Shown piece after piece: positions 1-9,400 of a stretch of 25,574 bases of DNA. The translations under genes were made by a program, and so were the position numbers. The notes under the pieces are model-generated. The model saw only the letters and a program-made list of their open reading frames with translations. It was not told the origin of the DNA and did no database searches. The stretch's first letter is position 1. Every line of letters starts with the position of its first letter. The DNA comes from GCA-2746795 sp964643965 (GTDB taxonomy: Bacteria; Chloroflexota; Anaerolineae; Promineifilales; Promineifilaceae), in NCBI GenBank assembly GCA_964643965.1, contig CAZXVH010000079.1, positions 1-25,574 of the forward strand. Direction: 5' to 3'.

Positions 1-31
1 TGCTTTGCCAGTTTATTGAGGAATATTTGAA

Positions 32-1828
32 ATGACTCATTTGTCAGAAGATGGGAATCGTTTAAAAATTACGTATATTTCAGTTACGGAAAGGAAATAT
101 GATAGCGAGCAATTGCCTGAAATTAATGACGTAGCAATAGTCTTGCTGCCTGCCTTAACTCCAGGTCAAAACACCCCTACTAAAAAGTTAGCAAACATTT
201 TTGATGACATTATCGAAAAGCTGGGTCCAAATTCAACGCTTATCACGATTGGAGAGACCTCAGACCTCGTTCATGCACATACCCATCTTTCTTCACTCAT
301 AAACTATCAATTATGGATAGCGATAAAGCGTACTACCCCAAGAGTATCAAAGGATAAAACAGCACTACCAGAGCTGCATTTCGGAGCGTTAGTTCATACA
401 AAATATTCAGGCTCACTCAATCATACAAAAACACGAATAAAATATACCTATTGTCCTGCATGTGAGAAAACAACTAAAGATTATGGTGGCAAAAAACATA
501 CCTATAATTCTTATGGAACACTGGTATCAGATGTTTGGCGTGATATTTCAGCCGATCCAGATGAAAATTTAGATGTTGTACTTGAACGATTTGCCGATCT
601 TTTTGGAATTGATGATTACAGCAATCTAATTGTGCTTGATTATCGAAAAATGGCTGTCCCTATATTTATTGCAGAAAAATCGAATGGGTATTCTGGGCAA
701 ACTTCCTTGTGGTCAACATCTCAACCAGAGCCAGAACAAAGTAAATTATTATTAGGTGATGTTTTAGAAATGTTAAGAAAATTACCTGATAATAGTGTTG
801 ATTTTGCTTTTGCAGATCCCCCCTATAACTTAAATAAAAAATACAATAGTTATTCAGACGATTTATCTATTACAAAGTATTTTGATTGGTGTGATGAGTG
901 GCTTAGTGAATTAGCTCGTATTCTCAAGCCGGGAAGAACGTGCGCCATCTTAAACATTCCCCTTTGGGATATTCGTCATTTTTTATATTTAGAGAAAATC
1001 CTTCAATTCCAAAACTGGATCGTCTGGGATGCTTTATCTTTTCCAGTGCGACAAATTATGCCCGCTCATTATGGAATTCTTTGTTTTACAAAAGGTGATT
1101 CCCGACAATTACCAGGCCTGATAGACAATGAAGAATTTTCTTTACCTAACTCATCAAGAACCTTTTTACCACTTAAACCTCTGGAAGAAGAGTATTGTTT
1201 ACGATCAACATGTATAAAAACACGTCGATTGATGAGTATTGATGATCATGGCATGTTAACTGATCTGTGGTGCGATATTCATCGCTTAAAACATAACAGT
1301 CGGCGTGTAGATCACCCTTGTCAACTCCCCCCACAGTTAATGTATCGACTTATAACCATTTTCACGAAACCCGATGAAATCGTGCTTGATTGTTTTAACG
1401 GAGCAGGAACAACATCTTTGACCGCGCATCAATTAAATAGGCAGTATATTGGTATAGAGTTTTCGGAGAAATATCACAAAATAGCCTTATCTCGTCATCA
1501 GGAAATCATAGATGGGCTTGACCCGTTTAGAAAAGTAAAACGAAAGCTTACTGAGAAAAACAGCCGCGTTGAGAGGATGTCATCACAGAAATACGAAGTA
1601 CCCAAGAAAACTTTACAGCTAGAAGTACGCCGGGTGGCAAAAGAGCTTGACAAATTACCCAATCGGGACGAAATGATTCAGCATGGAAAATATCCTATCA
1701 AATATTATGATGAGTATTTTGCAAGTTGGGGTGAAGTTTGTGCCGCCGCTCGTCATGATGGGATGACAGAAGAAAAGGACAAAGGACAAAAATCAACAGC
1801 TAAAGTTAAGCAGTTGAGTATGTTTTAA
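32..1828 (+). CDS. Beta-class DNA methyltransferase (N4-cytosine/N6-adenine type) with degenerate N-terminal copy and HNH-associated repeat
   Basis: The protein transfers a methyl group from S-adenosylmethionine to an exocyclic amino group of a DNA base. The catalytic motif DPPY is at residues 262-265 and the SAM-binding motif DCFNGAGTT at 453-461. This catalytic-before-SAM order is that of beta-class amino-methyltransferases. Residues about 30-215 look like a second, decayed copy of the same fold: an LITIG strand, a WIAIK/HFGAL segment, a YCPACEKT stretch and SDVWRDI match AILNI, WIVWD/HYGIL, YC...CIKT and TDLWCDI of the active half, but DPPY and FxGxG are absent. Residues about 529-577 (KELDKLPNRDE, YFASWGEV) fit the homing-endonuclease-associated repeat, probably DNA-binding. 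The start is supported by GAGGAA 8 nt upstream. The gene is much more AT-rich than its neighbours, which suggests transfer. No restriction enzyme is visible; a partner could lie left of the window. Target sequence unknown. Confidence 0.9.
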   Translation: MTHLSEDGNRLKITYISVTERKYDSEQLPEINDVAIVLLPALTPGQNTPTKKLANIFDDIIEKLGPNSTLITIGETSDLVHAHTHLSSLINYQLWIAIKRTTPRVSKDKTALPELHFGALVHTKYSGSLNHTKTRIKYTYCPACEKTTKDYGGKKHTYNSYGTLVSDVWRDISADPDENLDVVLERFADLFGIDDYSNLIVLDYRKMAVPIFIAEKSNGYSGQTSLWSTSQPEPEQSKLLLGDVLEMLRKLPDNSVDFAFADPPYNLNKKYNSYSDDLSITKYFDWCDEWLSELARILKPGRTCAILNIPLWDIRHFLYLEKILQFQNWIVWDALSFPVRQIMPAHYGILCFTKGDSRQLPGLIDNEEFSLPNSSRTFLPLKPLEEEYCLRSTCIKTRRLMSIDDHGMLTDLWCDIHRLKHNSRRVDHPCQLPPQLMYRLITIFTKPDEIVLDCFNGAGTTSLTAHQLNRQYIGIEFSEKYHKIALSRHQEIIDGLDPFRKVKRKLTEKNSRVERMSSQKYEVPKKTLQLEVRRVAKELDKLPNRDEMIQHGKYPIKYYDEYFASWGEVCAAARHDGMTEEKDKGQKSTAKVKQLSMF

Positions 1829-1861
1829 AAATAGACAACCCAGGATAAATAATTGAGGGAT

Positions 1862-3526
1862 CTACCCCTGGCTAACATTCACGTCCAATAACAAACCTAA
1901 TTCGGCCGTAATGTCGCGCAGTTCCCGCCAATTCTTTGAGGGGATGATAACGGCCAGGTCGCCCAAACTTTCACCCAGCAAATCTCGCGTTTTGGGATTG
2001 GTGCGCAGGGTTTCCAGGATGGCCGCCTCCTTCACCCGCAGAATAACGGCCGCTTCCAACCGACCCTCCACCCCCCGCTCCTGCCAACGAGAAACCGCCC
2101 GCTTCACACTCCCCGGCAGGGGGCGGTCACTGGCTTCCGCCAGAAACGTGAGAATGCGATCCGGCTCAATGCCCTGCTCTTTGGCTTGCGCCAACGACTG
2201 CGGCGTCAGGCGGTAAGCATACGGCTGGCCCGGCTCAACCGGCTGCATATCCGCGATGCGGGCCACGCGAAAACGCTGGTAGCGGCTGGCGTTGTGGGGA
2301 ACCAGCACCACCCCATCCGGCTGGACCACCAGGGGCACACGCACGGCATCCGGAGCGGCCGGCATATCTTTGAGCCAGTGCAGCGCCCGCTCCGTCAGGC
2401 GGAAGAGCGGCGGGAAATGGGAAACGGCCGTTTCCACCATACCCAGCCAAAACAACGGCCCCTGCACCAAAAAGCGGAGCAGCCGACCTTCCACCAACTC
2501 CCAGTTAGAAAAGCCGCGTACATAGGCGTCACTGGCCGTTTCGCGCACATACCAGGTGTCATAATTACCGTCCGGCCGTTGAAAATCCGGGTCATTTTCT
2601 TTGATCAGCGCCGCCAGATCATCCAGACTGTACCAGTCGCGGTCAGGGGGCAGTTGCGCCAACAAGGTCGTGCGGGCCAAAAGGGGATCATTGCTCCACC
2701 CTTCTCCCTCGCAGCGCAGCCCCGGCGTGTGGCATAAATCATTCCAAATGGAACTGCTCCAGGCATTCGCCAGCTCTTGCAGTTGACTTTCCCGGCTTTG
2801 CTGGAGCCAGTCAATGGCAGTCCGCGTGGGGCGCAGCCCGCCATCCGTGTGGCGCAGCAGCCCCATTTCGTCGGCCAGGGTCATGAGCAGCGATTGGCGG
2901 TCAGGGCTGCCGTTTTGCAAATAGGCAGACAAGGCGTTGGCCTGCACCAACAACTCTGGCGCGGTTTGGGCAAAGGCCAACAGGGTGGTGAGATCATCGA
3001 CGGCATGGATAACGGCCGTTTCATACCGTTCTGGTTTTGCTTTGGCGGGTAAGGCAGAGGCAGCTTGGGGAGAAACGGCCGTTTCCGCCGCGCCATTCAC
3101 CTGCGGAAACTGCGCCATCATCTCATCCGGCAAATAATAAAACTCCATCAAGCCATCGGCCGTCTCATCAAACGCCCGAAACAAAAACCCCCGATACCAG
3201 AGCGCCTCCGCGCCGCTGACCGGGTCCAACCACGGCTCTTCGCGCTCCAACCGCGCCGGCCCCATCAAGCGCACCTCGCCATGTTTGCGGTTAAACGCCG
3301 CCACCGGCATCTGGCCGCCCTCGGCGATTAAATCCTTCAAAGCGGCCGTCTCCTCAGGAGAGAGGTAATTGATTTCCTGCGTCAAATCCAGGTGGGCCAG
3401 CACTACCGCCAGCGCCTGCACACACGCCGCCTGGTCTGCGCCCATCAGGTCTAAATCCCACCACTCGCCCAGCACCCGCAGCACAATCAACTCATGATCT
3501 TGCAAAGCTTGTTCCAACGTCCGCAT
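1862..3526 (-). CDS. XPB/Ssl2-like helicase-associated domain protein, function unknown
   Basis: This is a 554-residue cytosolic protein. The C-terminal third fits the 'helicase XPB/Ssl2 N-terminal' family (Helicase_C_3). It has the hallmark VPLVVQPDGVVLVP strand pair, then YRLTPQSLAQAKEQGIE, a PLPGSVKRAVSRW helix and a VIIPSKNWRELR terminal segment. No Walker A/B or DEAD-type helicase motifs are present, so this is a stand-alone accessory domain. Family members of this kind are known from actinobacteria and Chloroflexota, without an assigned job. The N-terminal 350 residues are rich in Trp and Leu and not recognised. I chose the ATG at 3526 because AGAGGAA lies about 6 nt upstream; an upstream in-frame ATG at 3589 would translate through a palindrome. 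It follows the lipid kinase on the same strand with an 81-bp gap. Three copies of the ACGGCCGT octamer lie inside, read as ETAV or TAV. Confidence 0.75.
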   Translation of the reverse strand: MRTLEQALQDHELIVLRVLGEWWDLDLMGADQAACVQALAVVLAHLDLTQEINYLSPEETAALKDLIAEGGQMPVAAFNRKHGEVRLMGPARLEREEPWLDPVSGAEALWYRGFLFRAFDETADGLMEFYYLPDEMMAQFPQVNGAAETAVSPQAASALPAKAKPERYETAVIHAVDDLTTLLAFAQTAPELLVQANALSAYLQNGSPDRQSLLMTLADEMGLLRHTDGGLRPTRTAIDWLQQSRESQLQELANAWSSSIWNDLCHTPGLRCEGEGWSNDPLLARTTLLAQLPPDRDWYSLDDLAALIKENDPDFQRPDGNYDTWYVRETASDAYVRGFSNWELVEGRLLRFLVQGPLFWLGMVETAVSHFPPLFRLTERALHWLKDMPAAPDAVRVPLVVQPDGVVLVPHNASRYQRFRVARIADMQPVEPGQPYAYRLTPQSLAQAKEQGIEPDRILTFLAEASDRPLPGSVKRAVSRWQERGVEGRLEAAVILRVKEAAILETLRTNPKTRDLLGESLGDLAVIIPSKNWRELRDITAELGLLLDVNVSQG

Positions 3527-3544
3527 AACGTTTCCTCTTGAACT

Positions 3545-3582
3545 GAGATTGGAGATTAGAGATTTGACCAATCTCCAATCTC
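3545..3582. repeat. Intergenic 13-bp perfect inverted repeat
   Basis: The arms GAGATTGGAGATT (3545-3557) and AATCTCCAATCTC (3570-3582) are exact reverse complements around a 12-nt loop. It lies between two minus-strand genes, just upstream of the ribosome-binding site of the XPB-like gene. It could end or stabilise the lipid-kinase transcript, but no T-run follows on either strand. A dispersed palindromic element is also possible. Confidence 0.7.
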
Positions 3583-3607
3583 TTATCAATCATTTCATCT
3601 TCGCGCC

Positions 3608-4525
3608 TTAACCGCCTGATCCGACCAACAACGGTATGGCCTGCGGCAAACTGGTGATCGTCACCCGTCGCACCCCGTCTTCCGGGTAAGCAAACATTTC
3701 CCCATCCACATACATCGGGGCCAAATCATCCAGCGAAACGATGATTTGCTGGTTCACGCGCATGGCCACATCTTTATGAGTGATGTGGGTGCCCTTGATC
3801 GCCCGGTTCAACATGCTAATAAACGTCAATCGACTGACGGGATTGACCAAACAACTGTCCAGCCGCCCATCATCCTGGCGGGCTTGCGGCGTTAACAAGA
3901 AGCCGCCGCCGCCGCGTGTGCCAATGCCCACATACAGAAACAGCGTTTCTTGCACCACGGACTCTTCATCAAACAAAATATGCAGCCGCGCCGGTTTAAA
4001 ATGAAAGGCTAAGGATTTGAAAACAGCCAGCATATACTTCAAAAAGCCATGCGCCCATTTTATCTGCTCAGCTTGCACCACCACCATGGCGTCAAAACCG
4101 ACGCCAAAATTGTTGTCCATGATCAAGAAACGGCCGTTTTCATCCTCTACCCGCGCCAAATCCACCCACACCACCTTGTCAGCAAAAAGCGCCGCCACCG
4201 CCTCGTCCACATCCCGCGGGATGCCGTTAGCATAAGCAAAATCATTGCCAGAACCGATGGGGATCACCCCCAATTTTACCGGCCGTTCCGCCTCCATGAT
4301 GCCGTTGACCACTTCATGCACGGTGCCATCTCCGCCGGCCGCCACCACCACCTCATAACCAGCAGCGGCCGCCTCCCGCGCCAGTTCCCGGGCATGGCCG
4401 GCGTATTCACTCAACACCAATTCCACAAACTCATGGGGCGCAACCAGGCTGCTGATCTTTTCTTGCTGCAATTTGCCCCGGCCGTTATCCGTCATTGGAT
4501 TTAAAATTATTTTCATTCGGGTCAT
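3608..4525 (-). CDS. Diacylglycerol kinase family lipid kinase (YegS/DgkB/LCB5 type)
   Basis: The predicted 305-residue enzyme phosphorylates a lipid alcohol, most likely diacylglycerol, using ATP at the inner face of the membrane. The DAGK catalytic-domain signature is clear: IILNP at the N terminus, GGDGTVHEVVNG with the nucleotide-binding GGDGT at residues 64-68, and IPIGSGNDFA with GSGNDF at 91-96. A central DNNFGVGFDA and a late YVDGE also fit the family. The length is typical of soluble bacterial DgkB-like kinases (about 300). In monoderms such enzymes recycle diacylglycerol released during envelope polymer synthesis; substrate specificity cannot be read here. The start is ATG 4525 or ATG 4516 (MKIILNP). 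Neither has a clear Shine-Dalgarno, and an AT-rich stretch lies just upstream. It is divergent from the 4771 gene across a 245-bp intergenic region. Confidence 0.9.
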   Translation of the reverse strand: MTRMKIILNPMTDNGRGKLQQEKISSLVAPHEFVELVLSEYAGHARELAREAAAAGYEVVVAAGGDGTVHEVVNGIMEAERPVKLGVIPIGSGNDFAYANGIPRDVDEAVAALFADKVVWVDLARVEDENGRFLIMDNNFGVGFDAMVVVQAEQIKWAHGFLKYMLAVFKSLAFHFKPARLHILFDEESVVQETLFLYVGIGTRGGGGFLLTPQARQDDGRLDSCLVNPVSRLTFISMLNRAIKGTHITHKDVAMRVNQQIIVSLDDLAPMYVDGEMFAYPEDGVRRVTITSLPQAIPLLVGSGG

Positions 4526-4650
4526 ATGATGTATAATCTCAACAATAGTACAATTATCTACCCGCTTTCCGGGCCATTCAACGTCGATTTGAGCGGGATT
4601 GTATCCTGTTTTCTCGAGTGAAACACGCTTTGGCGGAACCTTTCGCCAGC

Positions 4651-4679
4651 TTTACACTCTGGTGTAAACGTGTTATACT
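4651..4679 (+). promoter_or_regulatory. Sigma70-like promoter with palindrome over the -35 box
   Basis: TTTACA (4651-4656), a 17-bp spacer and TATACT (4674-4679) form a near-consensus housekeeping promoter reading into the 4771 gene block. The -35 box is the left part of an 18-bp palindrome, TTTACAC-TCTG-GTGTAAA (4651-4668), placed where a repressor would block RNA polymerase. A second -10-like TATAAT lies at 4708-4713 without a good -35 box. The rest of the 245-bp gap (4526-4770) holds nothing else I recognise. Confidence 0.6.
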
Positions 4680-4770
4680 CGCCATGTTATGTTACATAAA
4701 GTACGTGTATAATACCTGCAAAAGCGCTTTTACAATGGTAACATTTTCAGCCAAAGGACGCATGTGTGCC

Positions 4771-5079
4771 ATGACTCAGGTAACACCCGCTCCGGAAACG
4801 CCTGATTATCAGGTTACGCCCGAACAGATGACATTCAGCCAACAGATAGCCGAAGAAATCACGCGGCGTGGTTTTCAAGAGCCAGCTCTTCTTGCTTTAG
4901 CAGCCGGGCCGCTCTTCACTTTCCTCGGCAGCCAGATTTTGTGGGTGGCTCAACCAGCCCTCTCCTTGTTTATCCCTGCCCCCAAAATCCAGCAGACGGC
5001 CGCCCTGTTGGAATCTCCTGAAGCGCTGTCTGCCCTTGCCCGCTATTTGCAAACCAGCCCAGGCACAAAAGAGGGTTAG
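4771..5079 (+). CDS. Small membrane-associated protein, first gene of the block
   Basis: This is a 102-residue protein of no recognised family. The polar N terminus (residues 1-35) is followed by a helix with REPxL-like spacing and a hydrophobic stretch at about 39-70 that could be one long or two short membrane helices. A polar helix ends the protein. The open frame extends upstream to 4618, but that part overlaps the promoter and reads like non-coding sequence. ATG 4771 (MTQVTP) is preferred, with AAAGGA 12 nt upstream; ATG 4762 is an alternative. The stop codon lies 3 nt before the next start, and the next gene's GAGGG ribosome-binding site sits inside this gene's end, so the two are probably translationally coupled. 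The function is unknown, but the position makes it a component of the membrane block downstream. Confidence 0.65.
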   Translation: MTQVTPAPETPDYQVTPEQMTFSQQIAEEITRRGFQEPALLALAAGPLFTFLGSQILWVAQPALSLFIPAPKIQQTAALLESPEALSALARYLQTSPGTKEG

Positions 5080-5082
5080 ATT

Positions 5083-5838
5083 ATGGAATTGATTATCACC
5101 CTCTCCCTTATCATCCTTGTCTTCATCCTAACCTATATTTTAGCGCGTCGCCAACAATCCATGGAAACTTCTGAACGGCAAATGGCGTTACGGCCGTTTT
5201 CCGCCCATATCGCCTTAAAAGGTCAGGTGAGCCGGGCGGTAGAAAGCGCCAGCCGTTTGCACATCAGCCTGGGCCGCGCCAGCCTCATCAGCGCCTCCAG
5301 CCCGATGAGTCTGGCCGCTGCCAGCATTTTAGATCGTCTGGCCGAAGATGGCTGCGCCAACGATACGCCCCCCATCACCACCGTGGGCGATGGCACTTTG
5401 CTTCCCCTGGCAGAAAATAGGCTGCGTTACGCCGCCACGCTGGCCGGCAATGGCAGCATCCCCACCGGAACCGCCCAATTTATTGCCGCCCCCCATGACG
5501 CCTATGCCTATGCCGGCGGCGTTACCTCTGTCATTCAGCAAGAAAAAATCTTGGGCAATGTCCTGGTAGGACAATTTGGGGCAGAAATTGGCATTGTCAC
5601 CGAAGTAGCCGGGCAGCATGATGTCAACCAGATCATCGGCTCAGATGATCCTCAGGCGTTAGCCATTGCCATGACTGCCACCGAAGATGTGATGATTGGT
5701 GAGGAATTATTGGCCGCGCCCGCCTATTTTGAAGGCTCCCCCTTTCAAATCGCCAGTTTGCAGGTTCAAGATTTACTGCGATTGGTAATTAGCGTCACAA
5801 TTTTAGGCGCCATTATCTACAATTGGGTTCTGGGGTAA
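5083..5838 (+). CDS. DUF6754-like membrane protein
   Basis: The 251-residue protein has a membrane helix at each end: residues 2-20 (LIITLSLIILVFILTYILA) and about 229-249 (LLRLVISVTILGAIIYNWV). The central part, about 200 residues, is Ala/Gly-rich with short strands and helices. It includes HISLGRASL, SPMSLAAASILDRLAEDG, a GDGTLLPLAENRLRYAA segment and VGQFGAEIGIVTE. It resembles the DUF6754 proteins I associate with Chloroflexota; this is from memory and not searched. The central domain probably faces the cytosol and may bind a partner from the same block. The start follows GAGGG with 7-nt spacing. The next gene starts 10 nt after the stop. No catalytic motif is visible. Confidence 0.7.
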   Translation: MELIITLSLIILVFILTYILARRQQSMETSERQMALRPFSAHIALKGQVSRAVESASRLHISLGRASLISASSPMSLAAASILDRLAEDGCANDTPPITTVGDGTLLPLAENRLRYAATLAGNGSIPTGTAQFIAAPHDAYAYAGGVTSVIQQEKILGNVLVGQFGAEIGIVTEVAGQHDVNQIIGSDDPQALAIAMTATEDVMIGEELLAAPAYFEGSPFQIASLQVQDLLRLVISVTILGAIIYNWVLG

Positions 5839-5848
5839 ATTTTTAGCG

Positions 5849-6487
5849 ATGTTGAAACGAGGGTTACCGCTTATTATTGCTGTTTTCTTTGGCGTACTCA
5901 CATTAGTGAGCCTGCTGTTTAAGCTGCCAGAGGTGAGCGGCCTTATTTTAAGCTGGGCTGGCTTTTTAGCGGGCATTGCCCTGTTCCTGGGTGTGTTTAA
6001 TTTGCTATCTGTGCATACCCATCGGTTTGCGCGTCACCGCCCCTTTAGCAGCCGCAATCTTTACAGCGGGGTATTAGCCTTAAGCTGGCTGGTGGTATTT
6101 GGTCTGGGCGTCGCTGATTTATTTGCAGTCACCGACAATGCCCTGGCGCAAGCCTTCCAATGGGTGCAGGCTCCATTGGAAGCGGCTCTGGCCTCTTTGC
6201 TGGCCTTTTTCTTACTGTTCTCTGGCATCCGCATGCTGCAAAGAGAGCGCACAGTGTGGTCGGTGTTGTTTCTGGCAACGGCCGTTACCATTTTATTCAC
6301 CAACGCCATTGTCATCAGCCCATTCATCCCGGCCGGCGTCAGCCAGCTCGTGCTGCAATTTCGAGAACTGGTTCACAACCTGATCGTCACCGCCGGCATT
6401 CGTGGCATTCTCATCGGCGTCGCTTTAGGTATTATCACCCTGGCCGTGCGCGTTTTAAGCGGTGTGGAAAGACCGTATAACAAATGA
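5849..6487 (+). CDS. Polytopic membrane protein, unknown function
   Basis: This is a 212-residue protein with about six hydrophobic segments, near residues 7-24, 29-48, 72-92, 104-127, 136-158 and 184-205. A basic loop after the second helix (HTHRFARHRP) suggests a cytosolic side there. No transporter or enzyme motif is recognised. It sits tightly in the block: it begins 10 nt after the DUF6754-like gene, and its stop codon overlaps the start of the zinc-ribbon gene (ATGA at 6484-6487). No strong Shine-Dalgarno precedes it, which fits translational coupling to the upstream gene. A second polytopic protein of almost the same length (214 residues) follows the zinc-ribbon gene. The two could form a pair, although I see no clear sequence similarity. 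Confidence 0.75.
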   Translation: MLKRGLPLIIAVFFGVLTLVSLLFKLPEVSGLILSWAGFLAGIALFLGVFNLLSVHTHRFARHRPFSSRNLYSGVLALSWLVVFGLGVADLFAVTDNALAQAFQWVQAPLEAALASLLAFFLLFSGIRMLQRERTVWSVLFLATAVTILFTNAIVISPFIPAGVSQLVLQFRELVHNLIVTAGIRGILIGVALGIITLAVRVLSGVERPYNK

Positions 6488-9400
6488 GCAAACAAACCAT
6501 TTGCCCGGAATGTAATACAGGCAACACCCCCGGCAGTAAATTCTGCAGTCATTGCGGCTCGCGTTTACCCCAAAGCACCAGCATTTTATGCCCCAAATGC
6601 CAGGCGCCCAATCCACGCCACAACTTCTACTGCGATGTATGTGGCGCCAGATTGCAAAGCGGAAAAGCGCCGATTCCCCCTGATCCTGAAGAACCAGAAG
6701 CCAGCGACCTGCCCACCAGCGCCAAAATGTTCTCCCTGCCGACTCGTCAACCTGGAGATACGGGGGATTTAGACCCCACTAAAATCCCAGACTGGCTTAA
6801 AAAACAACAAGACGCCCAAAACAAACCTGATTCTGACAAATTACCCAAACTATCCGAACTAACGCCAGAAGAACGCGCCGCCAGCGCCGATTTGCCCGGC
6901 TGGCTGATTGATACCGACAGTCAGGAACTCCTTATCCATTCCCCGGCTGACATTACCACCGAACATTTCCTGCACCTCATCCGGGACATCAACGAAGAGG
7001 AACGGGAGAAACTAACCGGCTTGTTAAACGACCCCGGACAAGAAGGCGCCAATTTACCCGATTGGTTGAAAAATCTGGCGCAACCTACTCCCAAGCCAGC
7101 CGATGAGCCACCAGCTGCCTCCCCAGCCTCAGCCGGCAAAGGCCAGGAAGAGGAAGATTTAGACTGGCTTTTAAATCTCGATGCGTCTCCAGCCGATTCA
7201 TTAGCGGAGCCTATCCACACGCTTTCTGAAGAAGAAGATGATTGGCAAGCGGTGGGAGACGACTTGCCGGATTGGTTAGGCGAAACAGGGCCAGCGGGTA
7301 CAGATTTACTGGCGCTGCCAGACGAAAAAGAGGAATTTGATCTGGAAACGCCAACACAAGATATTCCAGATTGGCTGCAAGCAGACAGCGCCGGTACTGA
7401 TATGCTGGCTTCGCCCAAACCGGTTGAATCCGAGACAGATCTGCCAGATTGGCTGCTGGGCGCGGAACAACCACAAACCGGTGATAAACCTGGCGAACCA
7501 ACCCCCACAGAAGCCGCATCTACTCGTTCGCTCACAGATTGGTTATCTGAGTTTGATGAGGAAGCGCCGGCCGCCGCGCCTCAGGCCACGCTTGAGGATG
7601 ATGACCAGCCCATAGAAAGCCAGACCCCAAAAACGCTCACCAACTGGCTGGCAGATTTTGAAGATGCCGAAGAAAAAGATGTGGATGAAACGTTGGTTGA
7701 AGCGCCCGCCTCCACACCTTCCACCGGGCTAACCGGTTGGCTGGATAACTTGCCCGAAACGCCGTCGGATGCAGACGCAGAGGATGACTTACCTGGTACA
7801 GGCTTGACAGAGCTTCTTATGGCAGTTGAGCCAGGGGAAGAAGTGGCCGCCGATATGTCAACTGCTGTGGACGATCTGCCCGATTGGATCCTCGAAGGCT
7901 CCGAACCAGCATCGGAGCTGGATTCGGCCTCCATTGAATCTGAAGATTGGCTGACTGACCCGGTACAAGACCCCTCAATCGCCACCGGCGATACCGGGCC
8001 TTTGCCAGAATGGCTGGATGAATTGGAGCCAGAAGACGCCAATGCCATTTTGCCCTCGGCCACCAGCGAGTTAGATTCTGCGCTTGACGATTTGTTCGGC
8101 AAGCAGCCTGTGATTCACACGGGTGACCTGGATTGGCTGGATGAACCGGCAGCGCCAGAGGCCGAAAGCGAGTCGAGGCCGCTCGAAGAAATCAGCGAAA
8201 AAACAATTCTATCTGACCCGGATGAGATGGCGACGGTGATAGACGCTGACATTTCATTGGAAGATAACCCAGATTGGTTGTCTGAACTGGCGGCTTTTGA
8301 CCCCAACAAACTGGTTGATGACGCGGAAGTGATGGAAACGGCCGTGACCGATTCAGAGTTTCCCTTCGATTTTGGGCAGCCAGACGAAGAAGACATCATC
8401 GAGCAAACCTTGCAAGAAACCCACAGCGAGGAATTCAACCTCGACGATTTCCTGGAGGTGGAAGAGCAAACCAGCGGCGATTGGGTAGACATTGATAGCA
8501 TCCTGACCGGAAAAACCGCCGCTGAAACCTTGCCAGATTGGTTAGACCAGCTTGACGATGCTGAGACCACCCTTATGCCTGAAATGGCTCAATCCGCCGA
8601 AGATGAAGAAGTGGAAAGCATTCCGGAGTGGGTGGCCAATCTACGGCCGGGTGATACCGGCCAACTGCAAAGCGCCCTGCCCTCGGCGTTATTCAGCGAA
8701 TCAGACGCCAGCGAACTGCTCGATGACGAAGCTGAATTTTTCGATGCGGAGATGCCGGATTGGCTCGGCCCCACGCTGGCAGCGGAGAGTAAGGCCGCGG
8801 CTGCCAGCGCCGACAAAGATATTTCTTGGCTCGACACCGACAGCGATCTGCCGGAAAACGCCAGTGAACTGGAAGCAATTTTAGCAGAGCTGCCGCCCGC
8901 GCAGTCGCCGGAAGAGATGCTGCTAAAGGCAGAAATTCCCTCCTGGCTGGAAGATCTCAAACCCCGCGAATTGACAGGGGAGGCTGCTCCCCTGATTGCC
9001 CAACAGTTGGAATCAAGCGGCCCCCTGGCCGGAATGCCGCAAACCATTGCGGTGGAACCGGCTATCGCTATGCCCAGGGCGGTATCCGCTTTAAGCATAT
9101 ATACCATCACCTCTGAGCAAACTCAACAAGCGCGTCTGCTGCAACAGTTGGCGCACCAAGACAGCCAGCCGCCGCAGGCCGAACAGCCCATCATCAGCGC
9201 CCGCAGGGTGACCTGGCTGCGTCTTTTGGTCGCTTTCATCCTATTGGCAGCCGTATTCCTGGGTCTGTATGGCCCGGCCGCCTTGCAAAGCACGGTCCCG
9301 GCCTCTGTACCGGCGCCGGCCGCTGCCTTAAACGAGGTCCTCGCCCAAACGGCCGGCCGGCCGATTCTGGTCGCCTTTGAATATACGCCTGCATATGGTG

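Noticed and set aside
32..1828. Complete restriction-modification or BREX/DISARM defence locus
   Set aside because: Only a methyltransferase is visible; no nuclease, PglX/Z or helicase partner lies in the window.
2186..3331. Plus-strand frames opposite the XPB-like gene
   Set aside because: Arg/His-rich translations with no start signals, explained by GC-rich codons of the minus-strand gene.
4618..4770. Upstream extension of the small membrane protein
   Set aside because: It covers the promoter and palindrome and has a Cys/Tyr-rich, non-coding look.
6921..9110. Long Ser-rich minus-strand frames opposite the PDWL protein
   Set aside because: They are the mirror of the acidic Asp/Glu/Leu codons, with no ribosome-binding sites or domains.
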